This document shows positions 25,474 through 34,057 of a stretch of DNA of 64,000 nt, one piece after another. The notes under the pieces were generated by a model. It saw only the letters and a list, made by a program, of their open reading frames with translations. It did not search any database and was not told where the DNA came from. Within the stretch, counting starts at the first letter, position 1, and each line of letters opens with the position of its first letter. The position numbers and the translations under genes were made by a program. Source of the stretch: Sediminibacterium ginsengisoli (GTDB lineage: Bacteria > Bacteroidota > Bacteroidia > Chitinophagales > Chitinophagaceae); assembly GCF_900167075.1 (NCBI RefSeq), contig NZ_FUWH01000002.1, forward strand, positions 91,005-155,004, written 5' to 3'.

Positions 25474-26628
25474 TCAATGATCCAGGTGTCCAAGCCATTT
25501 CATCGGCGAATAAATATCGCCGATACAGGCTTTTACAATTTCTGCAGAAACTGTTTCAAAATTCTCACTGTTGCTCAGCAAGACCACCGCAATGCCTTTT
25601 TCAGGAAAAGCGACTGCATAGTTCTGGTTAGCATCGCCGTGCCCGGTATGGAAAAATCCTTTGCCATGCGGCGATTGGAACAACCCTATCCCAAGGCCCC
25701 ATGATAGTTTGATGGCGTCATTTTCATGCGTGAGGCTGTCTTTTAATGGGCCAAAACCCCGCTTGCTTGTTACTTTAATTTGTGCCGATAATAATTGCTG
25801 ATAGGCGGCTTTACTCAATCCCTTTTGTGTCATCAGGTTGATGAAAAAACGGGCATAATCCGATGCGGTTGTTGTCATAGAGCCGGCGGCTCGGCTGCTT
25901 TCCCGCCTTTCGGAACCATATTTTTTACCGTCTTTGAAATAAGCATAAGAGAAGTTATTCTCAAAAGATTTTTCCCAGATCATACTCGTGCGCGGCATTT
26001 GCAGGGGAGCAAAAACTTCTTCCCTTGCAATTACTTCAAGCGGTTTGCCGGTGTATTCTTCAATGATCACACCAAGCAGGTTGATGCCTTCGTTCGAGTA
26101 ATAGAATTTCTCGCCGGGTTTGGCGATCAGGTTGGTCTTGTTATTGTACAACTGGCGCAGAACAGGCAGCCCGGAGCTGTGAGACAGCAGCATCCTGGGT
26201 GTAATGCGATTGAAGGATGCGGTATCATCTGCCAGGTCTTTCCATTTCGGATATTCGCCAATCGGTTTCTTCAGGTATGCCTGTACCGGTTTGTCGAGAC
26301 TGAAAATTCCTTTTTCAGCAAGTCGCATGAAAATATAGGCACTTACCGGTTTGGTAAGAGAGGCGGCATACATCACAGTGCTGTCGTTCAGCCTTTGCCG
26401 GGTTTCTGTATCCTTATAACCAAAGCTGGAGGTCCAGACTGTTTTGTTGTCATTGATGATTGCTACCTGCAGGCCCGCTAGTTTAGCACTGTCTACCAGC
26501 TGCTGCAATCTTTTTTGTATATTCTCGGAAGGGACGGTTTTACCGTTAAGCTGTTTGATCATGGTAGTCTGCTGCGCAAATACCGGGAACATGCAGCACA
26601 CGCATACAAACGTAAGTAGTTGTTTCAT
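25474..26628 (-). CDS. secreted serine hydrolase (class C beta-lactamase fold)
   Basis: A 384-residue exported protein of PF00144. The signal peptide is KQLLTFVCVCCMFPVFAQ. The catalytic SxxK motif is in AASLTKPVSA (near residue 92), the YxN motif in KFYYSNEGINLLG (near 178), and the third motif, HTGHG, in GFFHTGHGDAN near 338. Members include AmpC-type lactamases, D-alanyl-D-amino acid peptidases and esterases, and the sequence does not decide among them. HTGHG is more typical of esterase or peptidase members than of true lactamases (KTG). The ATG at 26628 is preferred to the TTG one codon upstream. Confidence 0.88.
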   Translation of the reverse strand: MKQLLTFVCVCCMFPVFAQQTTMIKQLNGKTVPSENIQKRLQQLVDSAKLAGLQVAIINDNKTVWTSSFGYKDTETRQRLNDSTVMYAASLTKPVSAYIFMRLAEKGIFSLDKPVQAYLKKPIGEYPKWKDLADDTASFNRITPRMLLSHSSGLPVLRQLYNNKTNLIAKPGEKFYYSNEGINLLGVIIEEYTGKPLEVIAREEVFAPLQMPRTSMIWEKSFENNFSYAYFKDGKKYGSERRESSRAAGSMTTTASDYARFFINLMTQKGLSKAAYQQLLSAQIKVTSKRGFGPLKDSLTHENDAIKLSWGLGIGLFQSPHGKGFFHTGHGDANQNYAVAFPEKGIAVVLLSNSENFETVSAEIVKACIGDIYSPMKWLGHLDH

Positions 26629-26703
26629 CAAGGATATTTATTTGAACCAAAAATAAGGCATCGGTGCATATGCCGCGGTTGTTATGTGGCGGATGTTTGT
26701 TAT

Positions 26704-27171
26704 TTAATAATTATCCCGAGGAAAGGTATGGACATATTTCGATACGCCTGATTCGATATACTTCAGTGCTGATGGTAATTCCGGGCCAATATTACCGGCA
26801 ATGATGCGCAAAACATCAGTAAGTTCATCAAAATGAAGCGGCTTCGTAAAATAGCAGAGTGCACCCATGTTCCTGGCTATGTCCATTTCGCGTTGGTGGG
26901 ATGAGGTTGAAATGATGATAACCGGGATATCATTGTATCGGTCGTCCGCTTTTATTTTCTCAAGACATTGCCAGCCGTTCATTACAGGCATATTGATGTC
27001 GAGAAAAATCAGCAGTGGTTTTGTATTAAGACTGTTCAATGCATGCAGGGCATCCCGGCCATCGGAAACAGCGTGGCATACGATATTGTTGTCTATGATC
27101 TCCAGCGCTTCGCAAAACATTCCACGATCATCCATATCATCATCTGCCAGTAAAAATATTTTCTTTTCCAT
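26704..27171 (-). CDS. single-domain response regulator (REC)
   Basis: A 155-residue receiver with no output domain. Acidic residues are in LLADDDMDD, the phosphoacceptor is Asp58 in IFLDINMPVMNGW, and the switch residues are in VIIISTSSH and YFTKPL. The extension after residue 125 is short and unstructured. It begins three bases after the stop of the PAS kinase gene, so the two surely form one operon and a phosphotransfer pair. Confidence 0.9.
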   Translation of the reverse strand: MEKKIFLLADDDMDDRGMFCEALEIIDNNIVCHAVSDGRDALHALNSLNTKPLLIFLDINMPVMNGWQCLEKIKADDRYNDIPVIIISTSSHQREMDIARNMGALCYFTKPLHFDELTDVLRIIAGNIGPELPSALKYIESGVSKYVHTFPRDNY

Positions 27172-27174
27172 GGG

Positions 27175-29115
27175 TTAAACGGTATCCTGTTTTTGTTGCA
27201 GGGGAAGTATGATCGTAAATGCAGCGCCTTCGCCCGGTTTTCCTGAAGCTGTGATACTGCCATTGTGCCGCTCTGCGATCTTTTTGCAAAGTGCGAGCCC
27301 CAGGCCTGTTCCTTCATATTTGTCTTTTGAATTGAGGCGGGTGAACGTGTCGAAAATACGCTCGGTATATGCCTGCTCAAACCCGATGCCGTTGTCGCGT
27401 AAAATGATTTTTGTGAAACCAGCGCCATTTTGTTCCGATGAAATAATGATCTGCGGACTGGTGGCGGGCGGAACAAATTTGATCGAATTATTGATCAGGT
27501 TATAAAACAGCTGATACAGCAAAACCGCAGCTCCTTCCACAACCGGCAAAGAATTGCTCAGGATTTTTGCACCTGTTGCCTGCAGGGTTACTTCGAGATC
27601 CGTTTCTATATTCCTGATCACTTCATTCAGATCTACTTTGTCACAATTATGCATGCCGGCATTGAGCGTTGAATAGGTGAGCACGCCGTCTATCATCGTA
27701 AACATGCGATTGGTGGCAATATGGATTCTGTCGATGTAACGGGTGGCGTCTGCATCCAGCTTGCCGCTTAAATGCTGTTCCAGCCTGTTGGTAAAAGTTT
27801 TTATTTTTCTTACAGGTTCTTTCAGGTCATGGCTGGCCACATGTGCAAACTGCTGCAGATCTTCATTGGAACGCTGTAATTCTTTGGTTCGATCGCTGAC
27901 CTGCTGCTCCAGTGTTTCAGAAAGGTTGCGGTATCGGCTCTCGCTTTCCTCTACCTTTTTTCTTGTAACCACCTGTTCGGTAACATCGATGGCTACCTGT
28001 ATCATGCCGGTTATGCGGCCGTTCTCAAACCGAGGCCGGTAGGCCAGGTTATAATAATGATCCTGCATAATGCCATTGCGGGTATGCGGCACCAATACTT
28101 CCGACTGGTCGAATGGTGTTCCATCCGTGTATACTTTCTGTACCTGTTCCCAGACATATTGTCCTTTGAGTTCCGGAAGCACATCGATCAGCGGGCGGCC
28201 AATGATGCCTTCGCCCTGACCGATCAGCTGCAGCATCGGCTCGTTAACCTGTTCTATTATCAGGTCATCGCCGCTCAGTACGAGCGTTGGTGCAGGTGTC
28301 TGGTCGATCACCGTTTTCAGCCTGATCTCGCTTTCCTGCAGGCTTTCTTCAGTCTGTTTAAAGTCGGTAATGTCTCGCGTAGTGCCGGCAATAGCTTCTA
28401 CCTTGCCCTGGTCGTTGATAACGGGTGTGAGGATGTAATCGTAAATCCGTTTTCCCAATTCGGCATGCGGAAATGATACGGTACCCCTGATGGTCTTTTT
28501 AGTGGCTACCACCTGATCTATTTCCCGTTCATGCATCAGGGCATGCCATTCTTCATAGCCGTTTTCCCGTAATCCTTTTCCGATCGCATCCGCAGCTGAT
28601 TTGCCCCACATGGAAAGCAGGGCTTTGTTGGCATAACTGAAACGATAGTTCAGATCGAATACATATACGAGATCAGGCGTATTGTTTGTAATGGAATGAT
28701 AAAGCCGCTGCTGTTTTTCTGCCGCGTCAAGGGCTCTTGCAAGTGTGATTTCGGTTCGTTTGCGTTCGGAAATATCGGTTATGGTTACTACAAGCAGGTC
28801 AACATGCTGAACAACGGTGAAATGGAACCACTGGTCGATGTATTTATGTTCGATGTCGGCCGGCATCCCTGTTTCTGCCACTTTTTTGAAAGCTTCAAGA
28901 ACAGGTGGTTCTTTCATAACCGGGAATACATCGCCGCATACCCTGTCTTTATATTCCGTATTTCCGAGCTGCCTGAGTAAAGACGCATTCAGCAGCACTA
29001 CAGAGAAATCTCTCACCCGTTGCTCATTGTCGTAAATGCATTGCATCACCGCAATACCATTGGATGCGGCATCAAATGCGATTTGCAAAAGGTCTTTATT
29101 TTTTATATTTTCCAT
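27175..29115 (-). CDS. soluble multi-PAS histidine kinase
   Basis: A 646-residue cytoplasmic kinase with three PAS domains (about 12-118, 137-252 and 265-382), seen through the repeated endings VTITDISERKR, AGTTRDITDFK and VAIDVTEQV. A coiled coil leads to HisKA with phosphoacceptor His429 in VASHDLKEPVRK. The ATPase domain shows LINNSIKFV, LRDNGIGF, GTGLGLALCKK and GEGAAFTIILP. Multi-PAS kinases of this type sense intracellular redox, light or small ligands; no cofactor residue can be assigned. It is cotranscribed with the REC gene and divergent from the Crp-like gene. Confidence 0.9.
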   Translation of the reverse strand: MENIKNKDLLQIAFDAASNGIAVMQCIYDNEQRVRDFSVVLLNASLLRQLGNTEYKDRVCGDVFPVMKEPPVLEAFKKVAETGMPADIEHKYIDQWFHFTVVQHVDLLVVTITDISERKRTEITLARALDAAEKQQRLYHSITNNTPDLVYVFDLNYRFSYANKALLSMWGKSAADAIGKGLRENGYEEWHALMHEREIDQVVATKKTIRGTVSFPHAELGKRIYDYILTPVINDQGKVEAIAGTTRDITDFKQTEESLQESEIRLKTVIDQTPAPTLVLSGDDLIIEQVNEPMLQLIGQGEGIIGRPLIDVLPELKGQYVWEQVQKVYTDGTPFDQSEVLVPHTRNGIMQDHYYNLAYRPRFENGRITGMIQVAIDVTEQVVTRKKVEESESRYRNLSETLEQQVSDRTKELQRSNEDLQQFAHVASHDLKEPVRKIKTFTNRLEQHLSGKLDADATRYIDRIHIATNRMFTMIDGVLTYSTLNAGMHNCDKVDLNEVIRNIETDLEVTLQATGAKILSNSLPVVEGAAVLLYQLFYNLINNSIKFVPPATSPQIIISSEQNGAGFTKIILRDNGIGFEQAYTERIFDTFTRLNSKDKYEGTGLGLALCKKIAERHNGSITASGKPGEGAAFTIILPLQQKQDTV

Positions 29116-29290
29116 GTTTATAGCTCGAAATAAAAACCTGGCGCCTATTGGATTTTATTACTCAAGTTACAAAAATCGGTTCAAACCTGGCCGACCTTGC
29201 AAACTGCCTGATTCAGGCCGGTTATTTAAGCAGATAAAGCCTAACTTTAGATGTCTGTCCGGCACCTGTGAAGCCGGACTCGCCTTAGCT

Positions 29291-29914
29291 ATGGAAGATT
29301 TACAGGAAATACCTGATTCGAAATTATCGCCGGAACTGATTCGCCAGCTATACCTGAACGGTATCCGGAAAGAGTATACTGCCGGAAGCGTGATCCTGAA
29401 TGAACATGCCCATATCCGTTCTATTCCCATCGTTATCAAAGGAACATTGAAAGTGATCCGTACCGAAGATGACGGCCGCGAAATACTGCTGTATTATATC
29501 AGGGCGGGAGAGAGCTGTATCATGTCTTTCCTGGGTGGTATGCATAATGAGACCAGCAAGGTGAAGGCCGAAGTGGAAGAAGATGCCGAGATTCTTTTTT
29601 TGCCAACAGATAAAGTATCTTTATTTATAAGGGACTATCCGCAATGGCTCGACTATATCTTCCGACTCTACCACAAACGCTTCGAAGAGCTTTTGGATAT
29701 CATCAATGCAATAGCATTTAAGAAGGTAGATGAAAGGCTGCTGAACTTACTCAGGAAGAAAGCGGAATTGGTACAGAATAAAACCATCTCAACTACCCAT
29801 GAACAACTTGCCAATGAACTGGGTACTGCGCGTGTAGTCGTTTCCCGGTTATTGAAACAACTGGAAGAGAACGGCGTTGTACAGCTCGGCAGGAATAAAA
29901 TCACCCTTGTGTAA
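29291..29914 (+). CDS. Crp/Fnr-family regulator of the sulfur module
   Basis: A 207-residue regulator. Residues 25-120 form a cyclic-nucleotide-binding-like beta roll (SVILNEHAHIRSIPIVIKGT). A long dimer helix follows, and a Crp-type winged helix lies at about 150-205 (STTHEQLANELGTARVVVSR, LLKQLEENGVVQLGRNKI). It has none of the four-Cys iron-sulfur pattern of Fnr. The start at 29291 gives the usual family length; the frame is open further upstream without homology. It leads a run of sulfur genes, and a repeated 15-bp element lies before two of them, the first overlapping its own stop. It is likely their regulator. Confidence 0.88.
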   Translation: MEDLQEIPDSKLSPELIRQLYLNGIRKEYTAGSVILNEHAHIRSIPIVIKGTLKVIRTEDDGREILLYYIRAGESCIMSFLGGMHNETSKVKAEVEEDAEILFLPTDKVSLFIRDYPQWLDYIFRLYHKRFEELLDIINAIAFKKVDERLLNLLRKKAELVQNKTISTTHEQLANELGTARVVVSRLLKQLEENGVVQLGRNKITLV

Positions 29915-29924
29915 CCAAAGTAGC
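29910..29924 (+). promoter_or_regulatory. 15-bp repeated element, candidate Crp/Fnr site 1
   Basis: TGTAACCAAAGTAGC lies 50 bases before the tauE start and overlaps the stop codon of the Crp/Fnr gene. The same 15 bases recur at 30760-30774. The core GTAAC-N4-GTAGC is close to a GTAAC-N4-GTTAC palindrome, a shape that fits a Crp/Fnr dimer. Confidence 0.6.
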
Positions 29925-29973
29925 AGGCCGGTTTGATGCGTTGGTGCAGCTTTGTATTCTGAATGCATCAACA

Positions 29974-30753
29974 ATGAATATAACGGGCTACCTGGCTTCC
30001 GTTCTGATCGGCATCTCATTAGGGCTGATCGGCGGCGGGGGCAGTATTTTAACAATGCCGGTGCTGGTATACCTTTTCCGGCTGGATGTTGCAGCAGCAA
30101 CTGTCTATTCACTTTTTGTTGTCGGTTCTGCAAGTACGGCAGGTTCTCTTTCCTATTTCCGGAAAGGCCTGGTAAGCCTGAGAACGGCACTGCTTTTTGG
30201 TATCCCCTCCATAACGGGCGTATATCTTACCCGGCGTTATCTGGTGCCGGCTATTCCGCAGCAGATCTTCAGTATCGGCCAGTTTACTATAACGCGCAGT
30301 ATGCTGCTCATGGTGCTGTTTGCCGTTCTCATGATTCTTGCCGCGAGGAGTATGATCCGGAAGCAACAACAGGCAAAGGAAAACGCTAATGTTTTGCTGA
30401 TGATCGTTCAGGGTACTTTTATTGGTATGCTTACCGGACTGGTGGGTGCGGGTGGCGGGTTTCTTATTATACCAGCCCTGGTTAATCTTTTGGGAATGCC
30501 CATGAAAAAAGCGGTAGGCACTTCCCTGGTCGTGATTGCGATCAATTCTCTTGCAGGGTTTTTGTTTTCAGCGGAGGGACTTGTTATTCAATGGAAGCTG
30601 TTGTTAAGTATTACAGTTATTGCTGTTGCGGGCATTCTTATCGGAAGCTGGCTTGCAGGCAGAATAAACGGCAGCAAGCTGAAGCCCGGCTTTGGCTGGT
30701 TCATCCTGGTAATGGGCGTTTATATCATTTTGCGTGAAACGGTGTTTAAATAA
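29974..30753 (+). CDS. sulfite exporter TauE/SafE family protein
   Basis: A 259-residue integral membrane protein of PF01925 with about eight helices. The two family repeats show as LIGISLGLIGGGGSILTMPV near residue 8 and GMLTGLVGAGGGFLIIPALV near residue 150. Members carry sulfite, sulfoacetate or other organosulfur anions out of or into the cell. The start at ATG 29974 places the first glycine-rich helix at the N-terminus, as is normal. Between the Crp-like regulator and the MBL-rhodanese gene, it probably exports a sulfur oxyanion made by that enzyme. Confidence 0.9.
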   Translation: MNITGYLASVLIGISLGLIGGGGSILTMPVLVYLFRLDVAAATVYSLFVVGSASTAGSLSYFRKGLVSLRTALLFGIPSITGVYLTRRYLVPAIPQQIFSIGQFTITRSMLLMVLFAVLMILAARSMIRKQQQAKENANVLLMIVQGTFIGMLTGLVGAGGGFLIIPALVNLLGMPMKKAVGTSLVVIAINSLAGFLFSAEGLVIQWKLLLSITVIAVAGILIGSWLAGRINGSKLKPGFGWFILVMGVYIILRETVFK

Positions 30754-30759
30754 TCCTTC

Positions 30760-30774
30760 TGTAACCAAAGTAGC
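30760..30774 (+). promoter_or_regulatory. 15-bp repeated element, candidate Crp/Fnr site 2
   Basis: This is an exact copy of the 15-base element at 29910-29924. It lies 63 bases before the MBL-rhodanese gene, shortly after the tauE stop. Its recurrence before a second gene of the same pathway supports a common operator. Confidence 0.6.
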
Positions 30775-30836
30775 TGTACAGGAAAAAATACCGGCGGAGA
30801 TTTGCATTATCAAAATCTGATCATAAAAATAAAGCT

Positions 30837-32231
30837 ATGTTTTTTGAACACATTTACGACAAAAGCCTTGCACAGGGCAGCTATCTGATCGGTTGTCAGG
30901 CAACGGGCGAAGCCATTGTAATTGATGCGAAACGCGATATCGATACCTATCTTGCTATCGCACAACAGCAGAACCTGCGCATCACACACATCACAGAAAC
31001 ACATATTCATGCTGATTTCTTATGTGGTTCCCGTGAATTGGCAGCGGTAACAGGAGCAGATCTTTACCTCTCAGCTGAAGGCGGCGAGGACTGGCAGTAT
31101 GAATTTCCGCATATCGGCCTGAAGGAGGGTAGCCTGATCGGGGTTGGTAATCTTACATTAGAGGTAATCCATACCCCGGGACATACGCCGGAAAGCATCA
31201 GTTTCCTGCTCACCGATCATCCGGCAACCGGCAAGCCCGTGATGATCTTTACCGGCGATTTCGTCTTCGTGGGCGATATCGGCAGGCCAGACCTGTTAGA
31301 GAAGGCCGCCGGATTCATTGGTACCAAAGAAGCAGGTGCAAGACAAATGTTCGCATCACTTAAAAAATTTGCGGCGTTGCCGGAATATGTCCAGGTCTGG
31401 TCTGCCCATGGTGCCGGCTCCGCATGTGGAAAATCCCTCGGCGCCGTTCACAGCTCCACGGTGGGATATGAAAAAATACGTAACTGGGCTTTCCAATACG
31501 GCGTCAATGAACAGGACTTTACAGACCAGTTGCTGGCAGACCAGCCAGAACCGCCCAGGTATTTTGCGAAGATGAAACAGCTTAATAAAGTGAAACGACC
31601 GTTGCTGATTGAGGTGCCGAATCTGCCGCGTTTAACCAACCAGCAATTCCTGTCTGCCCGCGCAAAAGGTATAAAAGTGATTGATACACGCAGCAAAGAG
31701 GATTTCTCAAAAGGGTTTCTGCCCGGCAGCCTGAACATACAGCATAACAATTCCTTTGCTACCTGGGCAGGCTGGCTCCTTGATTATGAAGAGCAGTTTA
31801 TGCTCATAGCCGATGATGACCAGGTGGAAGAACTGGCCCGGAAACTGATGCGTATCGGGCTGGATAATGTTTACGGTTATATTTCCGAAATTAATACGAT
31901 CCCTGTGCATTTGCATACAGTTGATATAACAGGAATCGAAACTGTTAAGGATGCAATCGGAAACCCGGGTATCCAGATCGTGGATGTTCGTGGAGAAACG
32001 GAGTACAAAGCCAGTCATATCCCCGGCGCGATACATGTTTTTGCAGGAACCTTACCTGATAACCTGGATAAGATCGATAAGGAAAAAGAGATCATTGTGC
32101 ACTGCCAGGCCGGAGACCGGTCTGCGATTGCCTATTCCATTCTCAGGCGGAATGGATTTGATAAGGTGAAAAATTATGCGGGCGGCATGAAGGAATGGCT
32201 TTCGGCCAACGGTAACCAGATCAGTTTTTAA
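30837..32231 (+). CDS. MBL-fold persulfide dioxygenase-like protein with two rhodanese domains
   Basis: A 464-residue fusion. The metallo-beta-lactamase domain (about 1-245) has THIHADF (H56, H58, D60), HTPGHTPES and FTGDFVFVGDIGRPDL, as in ETHE1/CstB-type persulfide dioxygenases. Phe61 stands where a second His is usual; in mononuclear-iron members that His is not a ligand. The first rhodanese domain (about 265-350) lacks an active Cys, with Asp residues in its place (LIADDDQVE). The second (about 365-464) keeps Cys in IVHCQAGDRS. The expected reaction oxidises glutathione or other persulfide sulfur to sulfite, which the neighbouring TauE could export. Confidence 0.85.
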   Translation: MFFEHIYDKSLAQGSYLIGCQATGEAIVIDAKRDIDTYLAIAQQQNLRITHITETHIHADFLCGSRELAAVTGADLYLSAEGGEDWQYEFPHIGLKEGSLIGVGNLTLEVIHTPGHTPESISFLLTDHPATGKPVMIFTGDFVFVGDIGRPDLLEKAAGFIGTKEAGARQMFASLKKFAALPEYVQVWSAHGAGSACGKSLGAVHSSTVGYEKIRNWAFQYGVNEQDFTDQLLADQPEPPRYFAKMKQLNKVKRPLLIEVPNLPRLTNQQFLSARAKGIKVIDTRSKEDFSKGFLPGSLNIQHNNSFATWAGWLLDYEEQFMLIADDDQVEELARKLMRIGLDNVYGYISEINTIPVHLHTVDITGIETVKDAIGNPGIQIVDVRGETEYKASHIPGAIHVFAGTLPDNLDKIDKEKEIIVHCQAGDRSAIAYSILRRNGFDKVKNYAGGMKEWLSANGNQISF

Positions 32232-32243
32232 AAAACGAATACA

Positions 32244-32564
32244 ATGTTTAAGACACTAAAAAAACTATTCATGCCGTCAGCAACGGATGGCCTGCCTGAA
32301 ATAATCAGCAATGGCGCTTTACTTGTGGATGTGAGAACACCGGCAGAGTTTGCCGTAGAAAGCGTGCCGGGTGCGATTAATATACCACTGAATTGTCTGC
32401 AGTCTCAACTGCAGCAATTGAGGGGCCGTAAAAGTATCGTTGTTTTCTGCCGCAGCGGCAACCGCAGCAGTCAGGCAAAATCCATCCTGGAACAGCATGG
32501 ATTCCAACATGTAATCAACGGTTATACCTGGCAGAATGTACAGCAGTGTTTAACTCATAAATAA
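32244..32564 (+). CDS. single-domain rhodanese sulfurtransferase
   Basis: A 106-residue rhodanese. The active Cys is in VVFCRSGNRSSQAK, the classic CRxGxR loop, preceded by the domain motif LLVDVRTPAEF and PGAINIPL. It moves sulfane sulfur from thiosulfate or persulfides to a thiol acceptor. It lacks a signal peptide, so it acts in the cytoplasm. It lies 12 bases after the MBL fusion and is surely cotranscribed. Confidence 0.92.
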   Translation: MFKTLKKLFMPSATDGLPEIISNGALLVDVRTPAEFAVESVPGAINIPLNCLQSQLQQLRGRKSIVVFCRSGNRSSQAKSILEQHGFQHVINGYTWQNVQQCLTHK

Positions 32565-32571
32565 CAACACA

Positions 32572-32769
32572 ATGAAAAAGAATATTGGTGCAGCGGATAA
32601 GATCATCCGCATATTGATCGCAGTTGCGATAGGGGTATCCTATCTTACGGGACTGATCTCCGGTAATCTGGCCGTGGTATTTATTGTACTGGCTGTGATT
32701 TTACTCGTCACCTCGTTTATAAATTTTTGCCCGGCCTATTTTGTTTTAGGGATCAATACAAAAAAATAA
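32572..32769 (+). CDS. DUF2892 (YgaP-like membrane domain) protein
   Basis: A 65-residue protein with two membrane helices (IIRILIAVAIGVSYLTGLI and LAVVFIVLAVILLVTSFINF). It begins KKNIGAADKIIRI, the usual N-terminus of DUF2892, and ends NFCPAYFVLGINTKK with one Cys (FCPxY), as in the membrane part of the rhodanese YgaP. In YgaP this part is fused to rhodanese; here the rhodanese is the gene just before. The pair probably acts as a split YgaP in sulfur handling at the membrane. Confidence 0.88.
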   Translation: MKKNIGAADKIIRILIAVAIGVSYLTGLISGNLAVVFIVLAVILLVTSFINFCPAYFVLGINTKK

Positions 32770-32773
32770 AAAA

Positions 32774-32977
32774 ATGAACCAATGCCAGAAACGCTGGAAT
32801 ATTATCCGCCTGTTAAGGCTTGCATTCGGTATCTTTATTGTTATCCGGGGTATACTTGCCGGAGAGTGGTTGCTGGCATTGGCGGGAGTTGTTCTCTCCC
32901 TGATGCCTTTACTCAACATTGGTTGTTGCAGCACATCCGGTTGCCGTATGCCCGACCATAACAGGAACCAGCTATGA
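32774..32977 (+). CDS. Cys-rich small membrane protein of the sulfur module
   Basis: A 67-residue protein with a membrane hairpin (about 12-48) and a polar C-terminus carrying GCCSTSGC (C51, C52, C57). It looks like a divergent second DUF2892-type protein with extra cysteines. The cluster of three cysteines next to the membrane could hold a persulfide or a metal. It starts four bases after the DUF2892 gene and overlaps the next gene by ATGA. No function is known; the sulfur-carrier idea is inference from context. Confidence 0.7.
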   Translation: MNQCQKRWNIIRLLRLAFGIFIVIRGILAGEWLLALAGVVLSLMPLLNIGCCSTSGCRMPDHNRNQL

Positions 32978-33189
32978 AGGAATTCATGAATTACAGGCAT
33001 TCACTTACGATAGCCGGGGCTGCGGCGGGTTTTTGCTACTGGTACTATATCGGGTGTGCATCCGGTACCTGCATGATTACGTCCAAACCCTTTAACAGTA
33101 CGTTGTACGGCGCAGTGATGGGTACATTGATTTTTTCTCTCTTTCAAAAAAATAAAACCAAATCAGATGACTTTTCAGGAAACAATTAA
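32974..33189 (+). CDS. DUF6132 family small membrane protein
   Basis: A 71-residue protein with two membrane helices. The segment YIGCASGTCMITSKP (C28, C33) matches the DUF6132 pattern GCxSGxCPITxxP; another Cys is at 21. This family is regularly found beside rhodanese and thioredoxin genes in Bacteroidota. The start is coupled to the gene before it (ATGA), and its 3' end overlaps the thioredoxin-like gene by 23 bases. Its role is unknown. Confidence 0.8.
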   Translation: MKEFMNYRHSLTIAGAAAGFCYWYYIGCASGTCMITSKPFNSTLYGAVMGTLIFSLFQKNKTKSDDFSGNN

Positions 33190-33460
33190 ACAGGATAAAC
33201 CCGTATTGGTCGTTTTCATCGCAAGCTGGAGCGGCCCCTGCAGAATAATGGCGCCGGCATTGGAAGAACTGAAGAAAAACGCCGCTCCCGCAGCCGATGT
33301 GATCTTTACCGATGTAGACGAAAACCCGGAAATGGTTTCCGCTTATGCGTTGCGCGGAGTGCCAAGCATGATCCTTTTCCGTAAAGGCGGGATACTGTGG
33401 CAACATCACGGGCCATTACCCGTGGCCCGGCTTGAAGAACTCATCAATGCCCACAAATAA
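33167..33460 (+). CDS. thioredoxin-like protein with WSGPC active site
   Basis: A 97-residue thioredoxin fold protein. The usual WCGPC motif reads W21-S-G-P-C25, so the first, nucleophilic Cys is Ser and only the second Cys remains. Other family parts are normal (ALRGVPSMILFRKG, with cis-Pro in GVPS). It cannot do normal dithiol exchange. It may act as a monothiol carrier, for example of a persulfide on Cys25, or as a binding partner. It overlaps the DUF6132 gene by 23 bases, which supports coupled translation and a shared job. Confidence 0.85.
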   Translation: MTFQETIKQDKPVLVVFIASWSGPCRIMAPALEELKKNAAPAADVIFTDVDENPEMVSAYALRGVPSMILFRKGGILWQHHGPLPVARLEELINAHK

Positions 33461-33481
33461 CGTTATCAAACCAGACAAAAC

Positions 33482-34045
33482 ATGATCGAATATATCAAGC
33501 AGCCCTGGCCCTGGTATGTAGCCGGCCCGCTCATAGGACTAACAGTTCCTGTATTACTGATCCTCGGCAATAAATCCTTCGGCATCAGTTCTTCATTACG
33601 GCATATATGCGCAGCATGTTTGCCTGCAAAAATTCCTTTTTTCCAATACAACTGGAGGAAGGAAGTATGGAACCTGTTTTTTGTATCCGGGATTTTTATC
33701 GGGGGCATAGTTGCTGCACAATTTCTGGCAAACCCCCATGCCATTGCAATACATCCCAGGCTGGCAAACGAACTGGCCGGATACGGCATCACCCATTACA
33801 ATAACCTCGTTCCGGAAGATATTATCAGCTGGCGCTCGCTGTTGACGCTAAAAGGCTTTATGCTGATGGTAGCCGGCGGTTTCCTGGTAGGATTCGGAAC
33901 CCGTTATGCAGGCGGTTGTACCAGCGGTCATGCCATCATGGGCTTATCAAACCTCCAATGGCCATCACTGGTGGCAACTATTTGTTTCATGACAGGCGGT
34001 TTTATCATGGCCAATCTCATTTTGCCGGTCATACTTTCACTTTAA
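33482..34045 (+). CDS. YeeE/YedE-family transporter half (PmpA/TsuA-like)
   Basis: A 187-residue membrane protein with about five helices. It carries the family motif [14 protein letters not shown] (C146), plus C43 and C46 in [10 protein letters not shown]. YeeE (TsuA) imports thiosulfate by relaying it along conserved cysteines. Proteins of this size contain about half of a full YeeE, and the next gene supplies the other half, as in the PmpA/PmpB pairs known beside sulfurtransferases. It follows the thioredoxin-like gene by 21 bases. Confidence 0.88.
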   Translation: MIEYIKQPWPWYVAGPLIGLTVPVLLILGNKSFGISSSLRHICAACLPAKIPFFQYNWRKEVWNLFFVSGIFIGGIVAAQFLANPHAIAIHPRLANELAGYGITHYNNLVPEDIISWRSLLTLKGFMLMVAGGFLVGFGTRYAGGCTSGHAIMGLSNLQWPSLVATICFMTGGFIMANLILPVILSL

Positions 34046-34057
34046 TATTTTAATCTG

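Noticed and set aside
25795..26481. A 228-codon frame opposite the serine hydrolase gene
   Set aside because: It is a long antisense shadow; the other strand carries the full SxxK, YxN and HTGHG motif set and a signal peptide.
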